From Auanema rhodensis (taxonomy: Eukaryota > Nematoda > Chromadorea > Rhabditida > Rhabditidae): DNA of 64,000 nucleotides. The notes under the pieces were generated by a model that saw only the letters and a list, made by a program, of their open reading frames with translations, was not told where the DNA came from and did not search any database. Of the stretch, positions 39,983 to 54,019 are shown in pieces. A program made the position numbers and the translations under genes. Within the stretch, counting starts at the first letter, position 1. Each line of letters starts with the position of its first letter. The stretch spans positions 21,586,688 through 21,650,687 of the forward strand of contig OZ059895.1 of NCBI GenBank assembly GCA_964057225.1. The letters run 5' to 3'.

Positions 39983-40682
39983 AAAAGTTTTGTCAAAATG
40001 TTTTTGGAAGCAATGTTGAGTGTACATGGAAACTCAACATACACTAATGCATAATTTTTCAAACGATCATAACTAATTTTTCTATAAAGCGTTTCTCATT
40101 GTAGTATAGTGCATTCGATGCGGATTTTTAAGCTGCGTCGATCTGTGTTCTCAGATTTGCGCTAGCGTAAAAATGCACCGAGATATCAACTGATATAAGT
40201 TCACTCTTATATCCTCGATTTTCACCCTGAAGAATTGATTTTTTCGTTGAATAACATTGTCCATCGTCTTTGCCTTGAAATAAGGAATCTAAAAACATCT
40301 ACTTTTGCTAGATTATTTTGAAATTTCTCGAAAAAATTTTTGTCAAAATGTTTTTGGAAGCAATGTTGAGTGTACATGGAAACTCAACATACACTAATGC
40401 ATAATTTTTCAAACGATCATAACTAATTTTTGTATTAAGCGTTTCTCAATGTAGTATAGTGCATTCGATGCGGATTTTTAAGCTGCGTCGATCTGTGTTA
40501 TCAGATTTGCGCTAGCTTAAAAATGCACCGAGATATCAACTGATATAAGTTCACACTTATATCCTCGATTTTCACCCTGAAGAATTGATTTTTTCGTTGA
40601 ATAACATTGTCCATCGTCTTTGCCTTGAAATAAGGAATCTAAAAACATCTACTTTTGCTAGATTATTTTGAAATTTCTCGAA
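39983..40682 (+). repeat. Adjacent units sharing a private CTTGAAATAAGG
   Basis: The units at 39983 and 40333 both carry CTTGAAATAAGG (about 40,274 and 40,624), seen nowhere else, and the same CTTTTGCTAGATT tail. Their first halves differ (CTATAAAG with TAGCGTAAAA, against GTATTAAG with TAGCTTAAAA). This is a single-unit slip or conversion with the exchange point inside the unit. The first copy also has TCTCATTG and TTCACTCTTAT, private changes. Confidence 0.65.
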
Positions 40683-41383
40683 AAAATTTTTGTCAAAATG
40701 TTTTTGGAAGCAATGTTGAGTGTACATGGAAACTCAACATACACTAATGCATAATTTTTCAAACGATCATAACTAATTTTTGTATTAAGCGTTTCTCAAT
40801 GTAGTATAGTGCATTCGATGCGGATTTTTAAGCTGCGTCGATCTGTGTTATCAGATTTGCGCTAGCTTAAAAATGCACCGAGATATCAACTGATATAAGT
40901 TCACACTTATATCCTCGATTTTCACCCTGAAGAATTAATTTTTTCGTTGAATAACATTGTCCATCGTCTTTGCCTTAAAAAAAGGAATCTAAAAACATCT
41001 ACTTTTTGATAAATTATTTTAAAATTTTTCGAAAAAATTTTTGTCAAAATGTTTTTGGAAGCAATGTTGAGTGTACATGGAAACTCAACATACACTAATG
41101 CATCATTTTTCAAACGATCATAACTAATTTTTCTATAAAGCGTTTCTCAATGTAGTATAGTGCATTCGATGCGGATTTTTAAGCTGCGTCGATCTGTGTT
41201 CTCAGATTTGCGCTAGCTTAAAAATGCACCGAGATATCAACTGATATAAGTTCACACTTATATCCTCGATTTTCACCCTGAAGAATTAATTTTTTCGTTG
41301 AATAACATTGTCCATCGTCTTTGCCTTAAAAAAAGGAATCTAAAAACATCTACTTGTGCTAGATTATTTTGAAATTTCTCGAA

Positions 41384-41734
41384 AAAATTTTTGTCAAAAT
41401 GTTTTTGGAAGCAATGTTGAGTGTACATGGAAACTCAACATACACTAATGCATCATTTTTCAAACGATCATAACTAATTTTTGTATTGAGCGTTTCTCAA
41501 TGTAGTATAGTGCATTCGATGCGGATTTTTAAGCTGCGTCGATCTGTGTTATCAGATTTGCGCTAGCTTAAAAATGCACCGAGATATCAACTGATATATG
41601 TTCACACTTATATCCTCGATTTTCACCCTGAAGAAATTATTTTTTCGTTGAATAACATTGTCCATCGTCTTTGCCTTGAAAAAAGGAATCTAAAAACATC
41701 TACTTCTTGCTAAATTATTTTGAAATTTTTCGAA
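41384..41734 (+). repeat. First domain B unit
   Basis: This unit shows the switch in variant set. It has GTATTGAG, the first GATATATGTTC of the window, the first GAAGAAATTATT and the first CTTCTTGCTAAATTATTTTG. The preceding unit (41,034-41,383) is a typical domain A 350-bp copy with CTATAAAG, GTTCTCAG, GAATTAATT and CTTGTGCTAG. The first 100 bases are shared by both domains, so the exchange point cannot be placed more finely than about 41,370-41,490. Confidence 0.8.
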
Positions 41735-42787
41735 AAAATTTTTGTCAAAATGTTTTTGGAAGCAATGTAGAGTGTACATGGAAACTCAACATACACTAAT
41801 GCATCATTTTTCAAACGATCATAACTAATTTTTGTATTAAGCGTTTCTCAATGTAGTATAGTGCATTCGATGCGTATTTTTAAGCTGCGTCGATCTGTGT
41901 TATCAGATTTGCGCTAGCTTAAAAATGCACCGAGATATCAACTGATATAAGTTCACACTTATATCCTCGATTTTCACCCTGAAGAAATTATTTTTTCGTT
42001 GAATAACATTGTCCATCGTCTTTGCCTTGAAAAAAGGAATCTAAAAACATCTACTTCTTGCTAAATTATTTTGAAATTTTTCGAAAAAATTTTTGTCAAA
42101 ATGTTTTTGGAAGCAATGTTGAGTGTACATGGAAACTCAACATACACTAATGCATCATTTTTCAAACGATCATAACTAATTTTTGTATTGAGCGTTTCTC
42201 AATGTAGTATAGTGCATTCGATGCGGATTTTTAAGCTGCGTCGATCTGTGTTATCAGATTTGCGCTAGCTTAAAAATGCACCGAGATATCAACTGATATA
42301 AGTTCACACTTATATCCTGGATTTTCACCCTGAAGAAATTATTTTTTCGTTGAATAACATTGTCCATCGTCTTTGTTTTGAAAAAAGGAATCTAAAAACA
42401 TCTACTTCTTGCTAAATTATTTTGAAATTTTTCGAAAAAATTTTTGTCAAAATGTTTTTGGAAGCAATGTTGAGTGTACATGGAAACTCAACATACACTA
42501 ATGCATCATTTTTCAAACGATCATAACTAATTTTTGTATTAAGCGTTTCTCAATGTAGTATAGTGCATTCGATGCGGATTTGTAAGCTGCGTCGATCTGT
42601 GTTATCAGATTTGCGCTAGCTTGAAAATGCACCGAGATATCAACTGATATAAGTTCACACTTATATCCTGGATTTTCACCCTGAAGAAATTATTTTTTCG
42701 TTGAATAACATTGTCCATCGTCTTTGCCTTGAAAAAAGGAATCTAAAAACATCTACTTCTTGCTAAATTATTTTGAAATTTTTCGAA

Positions 42788-43489
42788 AAAATTTTTGTCA
42801 AAATGTTTTTGGAAGCAATGTTGAGTGTACATGGAAACTCAACATACACTAATGCATCATTTTTCAAACGATCATAACTAATTTTTGTATTAAGCGTTTC
42901 TCAATGTAGTATAGTGCATTCGATGCGGATTTTTAAGCTGCGTCGATCTGTGTTATCAGATTTGCGCTAGCTTAAAAATGCACCGAGATATCAACTGATA
43001 TAAGTTCACACATATATCCTCGATTTTCACCCTGAAGAATTAATTTTTTCGTTGAAAAACATTGTCCATCGTCTTTGCCTTGAAAAAAGGAATCTAAAAA
43101 CATCTACTTTTTGCTGAATTATTTTGAAATTTTTCGAAAAAATTTTTGTCAAAATGTTTTTGGAAGCAATATTGAGTGTACATGGAAACTCAACATACAC
43201 TAATGCATCATTTTTCAAACGATCATAACTAATTTTTGTATTGAGCGTTTCTCAATGTAGTATAGTGCATTCGATGCGGATTTTTAAGCTGCGTCGATCT
43301 GTGTTATCAGATTTGCGCTAGCTTAAAAATGCACCGAGATATCAACTGATATATGTTCACACTTATATCCTCGATTTTCACCCTGAAGAAATTATTTTTT
43401 CGTTGAATAACATTGTCCATCGTCTTTGCCTTGAAAAAAGGAATCTAAAAACATCTTCTTTTTGCTAAATTATTTTGAAATTTTTCGAA
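42788..43489 (+). repeat. Rare-variant unit pair, copy 1 (copy 2 at 48404-49105)
   Basis: The first unit carries CACACATATATCC, TTGAAAAACATTG and CTTTTTGCTGAATT. The second carries AGCAATATTGAG, GATATATGTTC and CATCTTCTTTTTGC. The same combination recurs at 48404-49105, exactly 5,616 bp (16 units) later. The intervening units do not form one obvious 16-unit repeat by eye. The pair may be the edge of a long higher-order unit that has since been shuffled, or the product of gene conversion at a distance. Confidence 0.7.
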
Positions 43490-45946
43490 AAAATTTTTGT
43501 CAAAATGTTTTTGGAAGCAATGTTGAGTGTACATGGAAACTCAACATACACTAATGCATCATTTTTCAAACGATCATAACTAATTTTTGTATTGAGCGTT
43601 TCTCAATGTAGTATAGTGCATTCGATGCGGATTTTTAAGCTGCGTCGATCTGTGTTATCAGATTTGCTCTAGCTTAAAAATGCACCGAGATATCAACTGA
43701 TATAAGTTCACACTTATATCCTCGATTTTCACCCTGAAGAATTAATTTTTTCGTTGAATAACATTGTCCATCGTCTTTGCCTTGAAAAAAGGAATCTAAA
43801 AACATCTACTTCTTGCTAAATTATTTTGAAATTTTTCGAAAAAATTTTTGTCAAAATGTTTTTGGAAGCAATGTTGAGTGTACATGGAAACTCAACATAC
43901 ACTAATGCATCATTTTTCAAACGATCATAACTAATTTTTGTATTAAGCGTTTCTCAATGTAGTATAGTGCATTCGATGCGGATTTTTAAGCTGCGTCGAT
44001 CTGTGTTATCAGATTTGCGCTAGCTTAAAAATGCACCGAGATATCAACTGATATAAGTTCACACTTATATCCTCGATTTTCACCCTGAAGAAATTATTTT
44101 TTCGTTGAATAACATTGTCCATCGTCTTTGCCTTGAAAAAAGGAATCTAAAAACATCTACTTCTTGCTAAATTATTTTGAAATTTTTCGAAAAAATTTTT
44201 GTCAAAATGTTTTTGGAAGCAATGTTGAGTGTACATGGAAACTCAACATACACTAATGCATCATTTTTCAAACGATCATAACTAATTTTTGTATTGAGCG
44301 TTTCTCAATGTAGTATAGTGCATTCGATGCGGATTTTTAAGCTGCGTCGATCTGTGTTATCAGATTTGCGCTAGCTTAAAAATGCACCGAGATATCAACT
44401 GATATAAGTTCACACTTATATCCTCGATTTTCACCCTGAAGAAATTATTTTTTCGTTGAATAACATTGTCCATCGTCTTTGCCTTGAAAAAAGGAATCTA
44501 AAAACATCTACTTCTTGCTAAATTATTTTGAAATTTTTCGAAAAACTTTTTGTCAAAATGTTTTTGGAAGCAATGTTGAGTGTACATGGAAACTCAACAT
44601 ACACTAATGCATCATTTTTCAAACGATCATAACTAATTTTTGTATTAAGCGTTTCTCAATGTAGTATAGTGCATTCGATGCGGATTTTTAAGCTGCGTCG
44701 ATCTGTGTTATCAGATTTGCGCTAGCTTAAAAATGCACCGAGATATCAACTGATATATGTTCACACTTATATCCTCGATTTTCACCCTGAAGAAATTATT
44801 TTTTCGTTGAATAACATTGTCCATCGTCTTTGCCTTGAAAAAAGGAATCTAAAAACATCTTCTTTTTGCTAAATTATTTTGAAATTTTTCGAAAAAATTT
44901 TTGTCAAAATGTTTTTGGAAGCAATGTTGAGTGTACATGGAAACTCAACATACACTAATGCATCATTTTTCAAACGATCATAACTAATTTTTGTATTGAG
45001 CGTTTCTCAATGTAGTATAGTGCATTCGATGCGGATTTTTAAGCTGCGTCGATCTGTGTTATCAGATTTGCGCTAGCTTAAAAATGCACCGAGATATCAA
45101 CTGATATATGTTCACACTTATATCCTCGATTTTCACCCTGAAGAAATTATTTTTTCGTTGAATAACATTGTCCATCGTCTTTGCCTTGAAAAAAGGAATC
45201 TAAAAACATCTACTTCTTGCTAAATTATTTTGAAATTTTTCGAAAAAATTTTTGTCAAAATGTTTTTGGAAGCAATGTTGAGTGTACATGGAAACTCAAC
45301 ATACACTAATGCATCATTTTTCAAACGATCATAACTAATTTTTGTATTAATCGTTTCTCAATGTAGTATAGTGCATTCGATGCGGATTTTTAAGCTGCGT
45401 CGATCTGTGTTATCAGATTTGCGCTAGCTTAAAAATGCACCGAGATATCAACTGATATATGTTCACACTTATATCCTCGATTTTCACCCTGAAGAAATTA
45501 TTTTTTCGTTGAATAACATTGTCCATCGTCTTTGCCTTGAAAAAAGGAATCTAAAAACATCTTCTTTTTGCTAAATTATTTTGAAATTTTTCGAAAAAAT
45601 TTTTGTCAAAATGTTTTTGGAAGCAATGTTGAGTGTACATGGAAACTCAACATACACTAATGCATCATTTTTCAAACGATCATAACTAATTTTTGTATTG
45701 AGCGTTTCTCAATGTAGTATAGTGCATTCGATGCGGATTTTTAAGCTGCGTCGATCTGTGTTATCAGATTTGCTCTAGCTTAAAAATGCACCGAGATATC
45801 AACTGATATAAGTTCACACTTATATCCTCGATTTTCACCCTGAAGAATTAATTTTTTCGTTGAATAACATTGTCCATCGTCTTTGCCTTGAAAAAAGGAA
45901 TCTAAAAACATCTACTTCTTGCTAAATTATTTTGAAATTTTTCGAA

Positions 45947-48754
45947 AAAATTTTTGTCAAAATGTTTTTGGAAGCAATGTTGAGTGTACATGGAAACTCA
46001 ACATACACTAATGCATCATTTTTCAAACGATCATAACTAATTTTTGTATTGAGCGTTTCTCAATGTAGTATAGTGCATTCGATGCGGATTTTTAAGCTGC
46101 GTCGATCTGTGTTATCAGATTTGCGCTAGCTTAAAAATGCACCGAGATATCAACTGATATAAGTTCACACTTATATCCTCGATTTTCACCCTGAAGAAAT
46201 TATTTTTTCGTTGAATAACATTGTCCATCGTCTTTGCCTTGAAAAAAGGAATCTAAAAACATCTACTTCTTGCTAAATTATTTTGAAATTTTTCGAAAAA
46301 ATTTTTGTCAAAATGTTTTTGGAAGCAATGTTGAGTGTACATGGAAACTCAACATACACTAATGCATCATTTTTCAAACGATCATAACTAATTTTTGTAT
46401 TAAGCGTTTCTCAATGTAGTATAGTGCATTCGATGCGGATTTTTAAGCTGCGTCGATCTGTGTTATCAGATTTGCGCTAGCTTAAAAATGCACCGAGATA
46501 TCAACTGATATATGTTCACACTTATATCCTCGATTTTCACCCTGAAGAAATTATTTTTTCGTTGAATAACATTGTCCATCGTCTTTGCCTTGAAAAAAGG
46601 AATCTAAAAACATCTACTTCTTGCTAAATTATTTTGAAATTTTTCGAAAAAATTTTTGTCAAAATGTTTTTGGAAGCAATGTTGAGTGTACATGGAAACT
46701 CAACATACACTAATGCATCATTTTTCAAACGATCATAACTAATTTTTGTATTAAGCGTTTCTCAATGTAGTATAGTGCATTCGATGCGGATTTTTAAGCT
46801 GCGTCGATCTGTGTTATCAGATTTGCGCTAGCTTAAAAATGCACCGAGATATCAACTGATATAAGTTCACACTTATATCCTCGATTTTCACCCTGAAGAA
46901 ATTATTTTTTCGTTGAATAACATTGTCCATCGTCTTTGCCTTGAAAAAAGGAATCTAAAAACATCTACTTCTTGCTAAATTATTTTGAAATTTTTCGAAA
47001 AAATTTTTGTCAAAATGTTTTTGGAAGCAATGTTGAGTGTACATGGAAACTCAACATACACTAATGCATCATTTTTCAAACGATCATAACTAATTTTTGT
47101 ATTAAGCGTTTCTCAAAGTAGTATAGTGCATTCGATGCGGATTTTTAAGCTGCGTCGATCTGTGTTATCAGATTTGCGCTAGCTTAAAAATGCACCGAGA
47201 TATCAACTGATATAAGTTCACACTTATATCCTCGATTTTCACCCTGAAGAATTAATTTTTTCGTTGAATAACATTGTCCATCGTCTTTGCCTTGAAAAAA
47301 GGAATCTAAAAACATCTACTTCTTGCTAAATTATTTTGAAATTTTTCGAAAAAATTTTTGTCAAAATGTTTTTGGAAGCAATGTTGAGTGTACATGGAAA
47401 CTCAACATACACTAATGCATCATTTTTCAAACGATCATAACTAATTTTTGTATTGAGCGTTTCTCAATGTAGTATAGTGCATTCGATGCGGATTTTTAAG
47501 CTGCGTCGATCTGTGTTATCAGATTTGCGCTAGCTTAAAAATGCACCGAGATATCAACTGATATAAGTTCACACTTATATCCTCGATTTTCACCCTGAAG
47601 AAATTATTTTTTCGTTGAATAACATTGTCCATCGTCTTTACCTTGAAAAAAGGAATCTAAAAACATCTACTTCTTGCTAAATTATTTTGAAATTTTTCGA
47701 AAAAATTTTTGTCAAAATGTTTTTGGAAGCAATGTTGAGTGTACATGGAAACTCAACATACACTAATGCATCATTTTTCAAACGATCATAACTAATTTTT
47801 GTATTAAGCGTTTCTCAATGTAGTATAGTGCATTCGATGCGGATTTTTAAGCTGCGTCGATCTGTGTTATCAGATTTGCGCTAGCTTAAAAATGCACCGA
47901 GATATCAACTGATATATGTTCACACTTATATCCTCGATTTTCACCCTGAAGAAATTATTTTTTCGTTGAATAACATTGTCCATCGTCTTTGCCTTGAAAA
48001 AAGGAATCTAAAAACATCTACTTCTTGCTAAATTATTTTGAAATTTTTCGAAAAAATTTTTGTCAAAATGTTTTTGGAAGCAATGTTGAGTGTACATGGA
48101 AACTCAACATACACTAATGCATCATTTTTCAAACGATCATAACTAATTTTTGTATTAAGCGTTTCTCAATGTAGTATAGTGCATTCGATGCGGATTTTTA
48201 AGCTGCGTCGATCTGTGTTATCAGATTTGCGCTAGCTTAAAAATGCACCGAGATATCAACTGATATAAGTTCACACTTATATCCTCGATTTTCACCCTGA
48301 AGAAATTATTTTTTCGTTGAATAACATTGTCCATCGTCTTTGCCTTGAAAAAAGGAATCTAAAAACATCTACTTCTTGCTAAATTATTTTGAAATTTTTC
48401 GAAAAAATTTTTGTCAAAATGTTTTTGGAAGCAATGTTGAGTGTACATGGAAACTCAACATACACTAATGCATCATTTTTCAAACGATCATAACTAATTT
48501 TTGTATTAAGCGTTTCTCAAAGTAGTATAGTGCATTCGATGCGGATTTTAAAGCTGCGTCGATCTGTGTTATCAGATTTGCGCTAGCTTAAAAATGCACC
48601 GAGATATCAACTGATATAAGTTCACACATATATCCTCGATTTTCACCCTGAAGAAATTATTTTTTCGTTGAAAAACATTGTCCATCGTCTTTGCCTTGAA
48701 AAAAGGAATCTAAAAACATCTACTTTTTGCTGAATTATTTTGAAATTTTTCGAA
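45947..48754 (+). repeat. Four-unit higher-order repeat, two copies (1,404 bp step)
   Basis: Units 45947, 46298, 46649 and 47000 correspond to 47351, 47702, 48053 and 48404: GTATTGAG; GTATTAAG with GATATATGTTC; GTATTAAG; and GTATTAAG with the private TCTCAAAGTAG (about 47,113 and 48,517). The match fails in the rear of the last unit, where the second copy takes on the rare CACACATATATCC haplotype. Confidence 0.7.
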
Positions 48755-49456
48755 AAAATTTTTGTCAAAATGTTTTTGGAAGCAATATTGAGTGTACATG
48801 GAAACTCAACATACACTAATGCATCATTTTTCAAACGATCATAACTAATTTTTGTATTGAGCGTTTCTCAATGTAGTATAGTGCATTCGATGCGGATTTT
48901 TAAGCTGCGTCGATCTGTGTTATCAGATTTGCGCTAGCTTAACAATGCACCGAGATATCAACTGATATATGTTCACACTTATATCCTCGATTTTCACCCT
49001 GAAGAAATTATTTTTTCGTTGAATAACATTGTCCATCGTCTTTGCCTTGAAAAAAGGAATCTAAAAACATCTTCTTTTTGCTAAATTATTCTGAAATTTT
49101 TCGAAAAAATTTTTGTCAAAATGTTTTTGGAAGCAATGTTGAGTGTACATGGAAACTCAACATACACTAATGCATCATTTTTCAAACGATCATAACTAAT
49201 TTTTGTATTGAGCGTTTCTCAATGTAGTATAGTGCATTCGATGCGGATTTTTAAGCTGCGTCGATCTGTGTTATCAGATTTGCGCTAGCTTAAAAATGCA
49301 CCGAGATATCAACTGATATATGTTCACACTTATATCCTCGATTTTCACCCTGAAGAAATTATTTTTTCGTTGAATAACATTGTCCATCGTCTTTGCCTTG
49401 AAAAAAGGAATCTAAAAACATCTACTTCTTGCTAAATTATTTTGAAATTTTTCGAA

Positions 49457-51562
49457 AAAATTTTTGTCAAAATGTTTTTGGAAGCAATGTTGAGTGTACA
49501 TGGAAACTCAACATACACTAATGCATCATTTTTCAAACGATCATAACAAATTTTTGTATTAAGCGTTTCTCAATGTAGTATAGTGCATTCGATGCGGATT
49601 TTTAAGCTGCGTCGATCTGTGTTATCAGATTTGCGCTAGCTTAAAAATGCACCGAGATATCAACTGATATAAGTTCACACTTATATCCTCGATTTTCACC
49701 CTGAAGAAATTATTTTTTCGTTGAATAACATTGTCCATCGTCTTTGCCTTGAAAAAAGGAATCTAAAAACATCTACTTCTTGCTAAATTATTTTGAAATT
49801 TTTCGAAAAAATTTTTGTCAAAATGTTTTTGGAAGCAATGTTGAGTGTACATGGAAACTCAACATACACTAATGCATCATTTTTCAAACGATCATAACTA
49901 ATTTTTGTATTGAGCGTTTCTCAATGTAGTATAGTGCATTCGATGCGGATTTTTAAGCTGCGTCGATCTGTGTTATCAGATTTGCGCTAGCTTAAAAATG
50001 CACCGAGATATCAACTGATATAAGTTCACACTTATATCCTCGATTTTCACCCTGAAGAAATTATTTTTTCGTTGAATAACATTGTCCATCGTCTTTGCCT
50101 TGAAAAAAGGAATCTAAAAACATCTACTTCTTGCTAAATTATTTTGAAATTTTTCGAAAAAATTTTTGTCAAAATGTTTTTGGAAGCAATGTTGAGTGTA
50201 CATGGAAACTCAACATACACTAATGCATCATTTTTCAAACGATCATAACTAATTTTTGTATTAAGCGTTTCTCAATGTAGTATAGTGCATTCGATGCGGA
50301 TTTTTAAGCTGCGTCGATCTGTGTTATCAGATTTGCGCTAGCTTAAAAATGCACCGAGATATCAACTGATATATGTTCACACTTATATCCTCGATTTTCA
50401 CCCTGAAGAAATTATTTTTTCGTTGAATAACATTGTCCATCGTCTTTGCCTTGAAAAAAGGAATCTAAAAACATCTTCTTTTTGCTAAATTATTTTGAAA
50501 TTTTTCGAAAAAATTTTTGTCAAAATGTTTTTGGAAGCAATGTTGAGTGTACATGGAAACTCAACATACACTAATGCATCATTTTTCAAACGATCATAAC
50601 TAATTTTTGTATTAAGCGTTTCTCAATGTAGTATAGTGCATTCGATGCGGATTTTTAAGCTGCGTCGATCTGTGTTATCAGATTTGCGCTAGCTTAAAAA
50701 TGCACCGAGATATCAACTGATATAAGTTCACACTTATATCCTCGATTTTCACCCTGAAGAAATTATTTTTTCGTTGAATAACATTGTCCATCGTCTTTGC
50801 CTTGAAAAAAGGAATCTAAAAACATCTACTTCTTGCTAAATTATTTTGAAATTTTTCGAAAAAATTTTTGTCAAAATGTTTTTGGAAGCAATGTTGAGTG
50901 TACATGGAAACTCAACATACACTAATGCATCATTTTTCAAACGATCATAACTAATTTTTGTATTGAGCGTTTCTCAATGTAGTATAGTGCATTCGATGCG
51001 GATTTTTAAGCTGCGTCGATCTGTGTTATCAGATTTGCGCTAGCTTAAAAATGCACCGAGATATCAACTGATATAAGTTCACACTTATATCCTCGATTTT
51101 CACCCTGAAGAAATTATTTTTTCGTTGAATAACATTGTCCATCGTCTTTGCCTTGAAAAAAGGAATCTAAAAACATCTACTTCTTGCTAAATTATTTTGA
51201 AATTTTTCGAAAAAATTTTTGTCAAAATGTTTTTGGAAGCAATGTTGAGTGTACATGGAAACTCAACATACACTAATGCATCATTTTTCAAACGATCATA
51301 ACTAATTTTTGTATTAAGCGTTTCTCAATGTAGTATAGTGCATTCGATGCGGATTTTTAAGCTGCGTCGATCTGTGTTATCAGATTTGCGCTAGCTTAAA
51401 AATGCACCGAGATATCAACTGATATATGTTCACACTTATATCCTCGATTTTCACCCTGAAGAAATTATTTTTTCGTTGAATAACATTGTCCATCGTCTTT
51501 GCCTTGAAAAAAGGAATCTAAAAACATCTTCTTTTTGCTAAATTATTTTGAAATTTTTCGAA
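49457..51562 (+). repeat. Three-unit tandem duplication (1,053 bp x 2)
   Basis: Units 49457, 49808 and 50159 are repeated as 50510, 50861 and 51212: GTATTAAG; GTATTGAG; then GTATTAAG with GATATATGTTC and CATCTTCTTTTTGC. The only difference noticed by eye is a T to A change at 49,548 in the first copy. Confidence 0.75.
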
Positions 51563-54019
51563 AAAATTTTTGTCAAAATGTTTTTGGAAGCAATGTTGAG
51601 TGTACATGGAAACTCAACATACACTAATGCATCATTTTTCAAACGATCATAACTAATTTTTGTATTGAGCGTTTCTCAATGTAGTATAGTGCATTCGATG
51701 CGGATTTTTAAGCTGCGTCGATCTGTGTTATCAGATTTGCGCTAGCTTAAAAATGCACCGAGATATCAACTGATATATGTTCACACTTATATCCTCGATT
51801 TTCACCCTGAAGAAATTATTTTTTCGTTGAATAACATTGTCCATCGTCTTTGCCTTGAAAAAAGGAATCTAAAAACATCTACTTCTTGCTAAATTATTTT
51901 GAAATTTTTCGAAAAAATTTTTGTCAAAATGTTTTTGGAAGCAATGTTGAGTGTACATGGAAACTCAACATACACTAATGCATCATTTTTCAAACGATCA
52001 TAACTAATTTTTGTATTAAGCGTTTCTCAATGTAGTATAGTGCATTCGATGCGGATTTTTAAGCTGCGTCGATCTGTGTTATCAGATTTGCGCTAGCTTA
52101 AAAATGCACCGAGATATCAACTGATATAAGTTCACACTTATATCCTCGATTTTCACCCTGAAGAAATTATTTTTTCGTTGAATAACATTGTCCATCGTCT
52201 TTGCCTTGAAAAAAGGAATCTAAAAACATCTACTTCTTGCTAAATTATTTTGAAATTTTTCGAAAAAATTTTTGTCAAAATGTTTTTGGAAGCAATGTTG
52301 AGTGTACATGGAAACTCAACATACACTAATGCATCATTTTTCAAACGATCATAACTAATTTTTGTATTGAGCGTTTCTCAATGTAGTATAGTGCATTCGA
52401 TGCGGATTTTTAAGCTGCGTCGATCTGTGTTATCAGATTTGCGCTAGCTTAAAAATGCACCGAGATATCAACTGATATAAGTTCACACTTATATCCTGGA
52501 TTTTCACCCTGAAGAAATTATTTTTTCGTTGAATAACATTGTCCATCGTCTTTGCCTTGAAAAAAGGAATCTAAAAACATCTACTTCTTGCTAAATTATT
52601 TTGAAATTTTTCGAAAAAATTTTTGTCAAAATGTTTTTGGAAGCAATGTTGAGTGTACATGGAAACTCAACATACACTAATGCATCATTTTTCAAACGAT
52701 CATAACTAATTTCTGTATTGAGCGTTTCTCAATGTAGTATAGTGCATTCGATGCGGATTTTTAAGCTGCGTCGATCTGTGTTATCAGATTTGCGCTAGCT
52801 TAAAAATGCACCGAGATATCAACTGATATATGTTCACACTTATATCCTCGATTTTCACCCTGAAGAAATTATTTTTTCGTTGAATAACATTGTCCATCGT
52901 CTTTGCCTTGAAAAAAGGAATCTAAAAACATCTACTTCTTGCTAAATTATTTTGAAATTTTTCGAAAAAATTTTTGTCAAAATGTTTTTGGAAGCAATGT
53001 TGAGTGTACATGGAAACTCAACATACACTAATGCATCATTTTTCAAACGATCATAACTAATTTTTGTATTAAGCGTTTCTCAATGTAGTATAGTGCATTT
53101 GATGCGGATTTTTAAGCTGCGTCGATCTGTGTTATCAGATTTGCGCTAGCTTAAAAATGCACCGAGATATCAACTGATATAAGTTCACACTTAGATCCTC
53201 GATTTTCACCCTGAAGAATTAATTTTTTCGTTGAATAACAATGTCCATCGTCTTTGCCTTGAAAAAAGAAATCTAAAAACATCTACTTCTTGCTAAATTA
53301 TTTTGAAATTTTTCGAAAAAATTTTTGTCAAAATGTTTTTGGAAGCAATGTTGAGTGTACATGGAAACTCAACATACACTAATGCATCAATTTTCAAACG
53401 ATCATAACTAATTTTTGTATTGAGCGTTTCTCAGTGTAGAATAGTGCATTCGATGCGGATTTTTAAGCTGCGTCGATCTGTGTTATCAGATTTGCTCTAG
53501 CTTAAAAATGCACCGAGATATCAACTGATATATGTTCACACTTATATCCTCGATTTTCACCCTGAAGAAATTATTTTTTCGTTGAATAACATTGTCCATC
53601 GTCTTTGCCTTGAAAAAAGGAATCTAAAAACATCTACTTCTTGCTAAATTATTTTTAAATTTTTCGAAAAAATTTTTGTCAAAATGTTTTTGGAAGCAAT
53701 GTTGAGTGTACATGGAAACTCAACATACACTAATGCATCATTTTTCAAACGATCATAACTAATTTTTGTATTGAGCGTTTCTCAATGTAGTATAGTGCAT
53801 TCGATGCGGATTTTTAAGCTGCGTCGATCTGTGTTATCAGATTTGCGCTAGCTTAAAAATGCACCGAGATATCAACTGATATAAGTTCACACTTATATCC
53901 TGGATTTTCACCCTGAAGAAATTATTTTTTCGTTGAATAACATTGTCCATCGTCTTTGCCTTGAAAAAAGGAATCTAAAAACATCTACTTCTTGCTAAAT
54001 TATTTTGAAATTTTTCGAA

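Larger units (their letters stand above)
1..41383 (+). repeat. Domain A: mixed-subfamily higher-order satellite (118 units)
   Basis: This stretch holds all the 350-bp and 352-bp units in the window. Its units carry GAAGAATTAATT or GAAGAATTGATT in their last third, never GAAGAAATTATT. After the conserved first 70 bases they split into CTATAAAG and GTATTAAG forms, with rare GTATTGAG. Tails fall into four recurring types: CTTTTGCTAGATT and close variants (350 bp), CTTTTTGCTAAATTATATTG (351), CTTTTTGATAAATTATTTTA (351) and the 352-bp form with TAAGAACATC or GAAAATTTCTCG. The types follow each other in repeated orders, which makes higher-order blocks. There is no gene in this domain. Confidence 0.88.
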
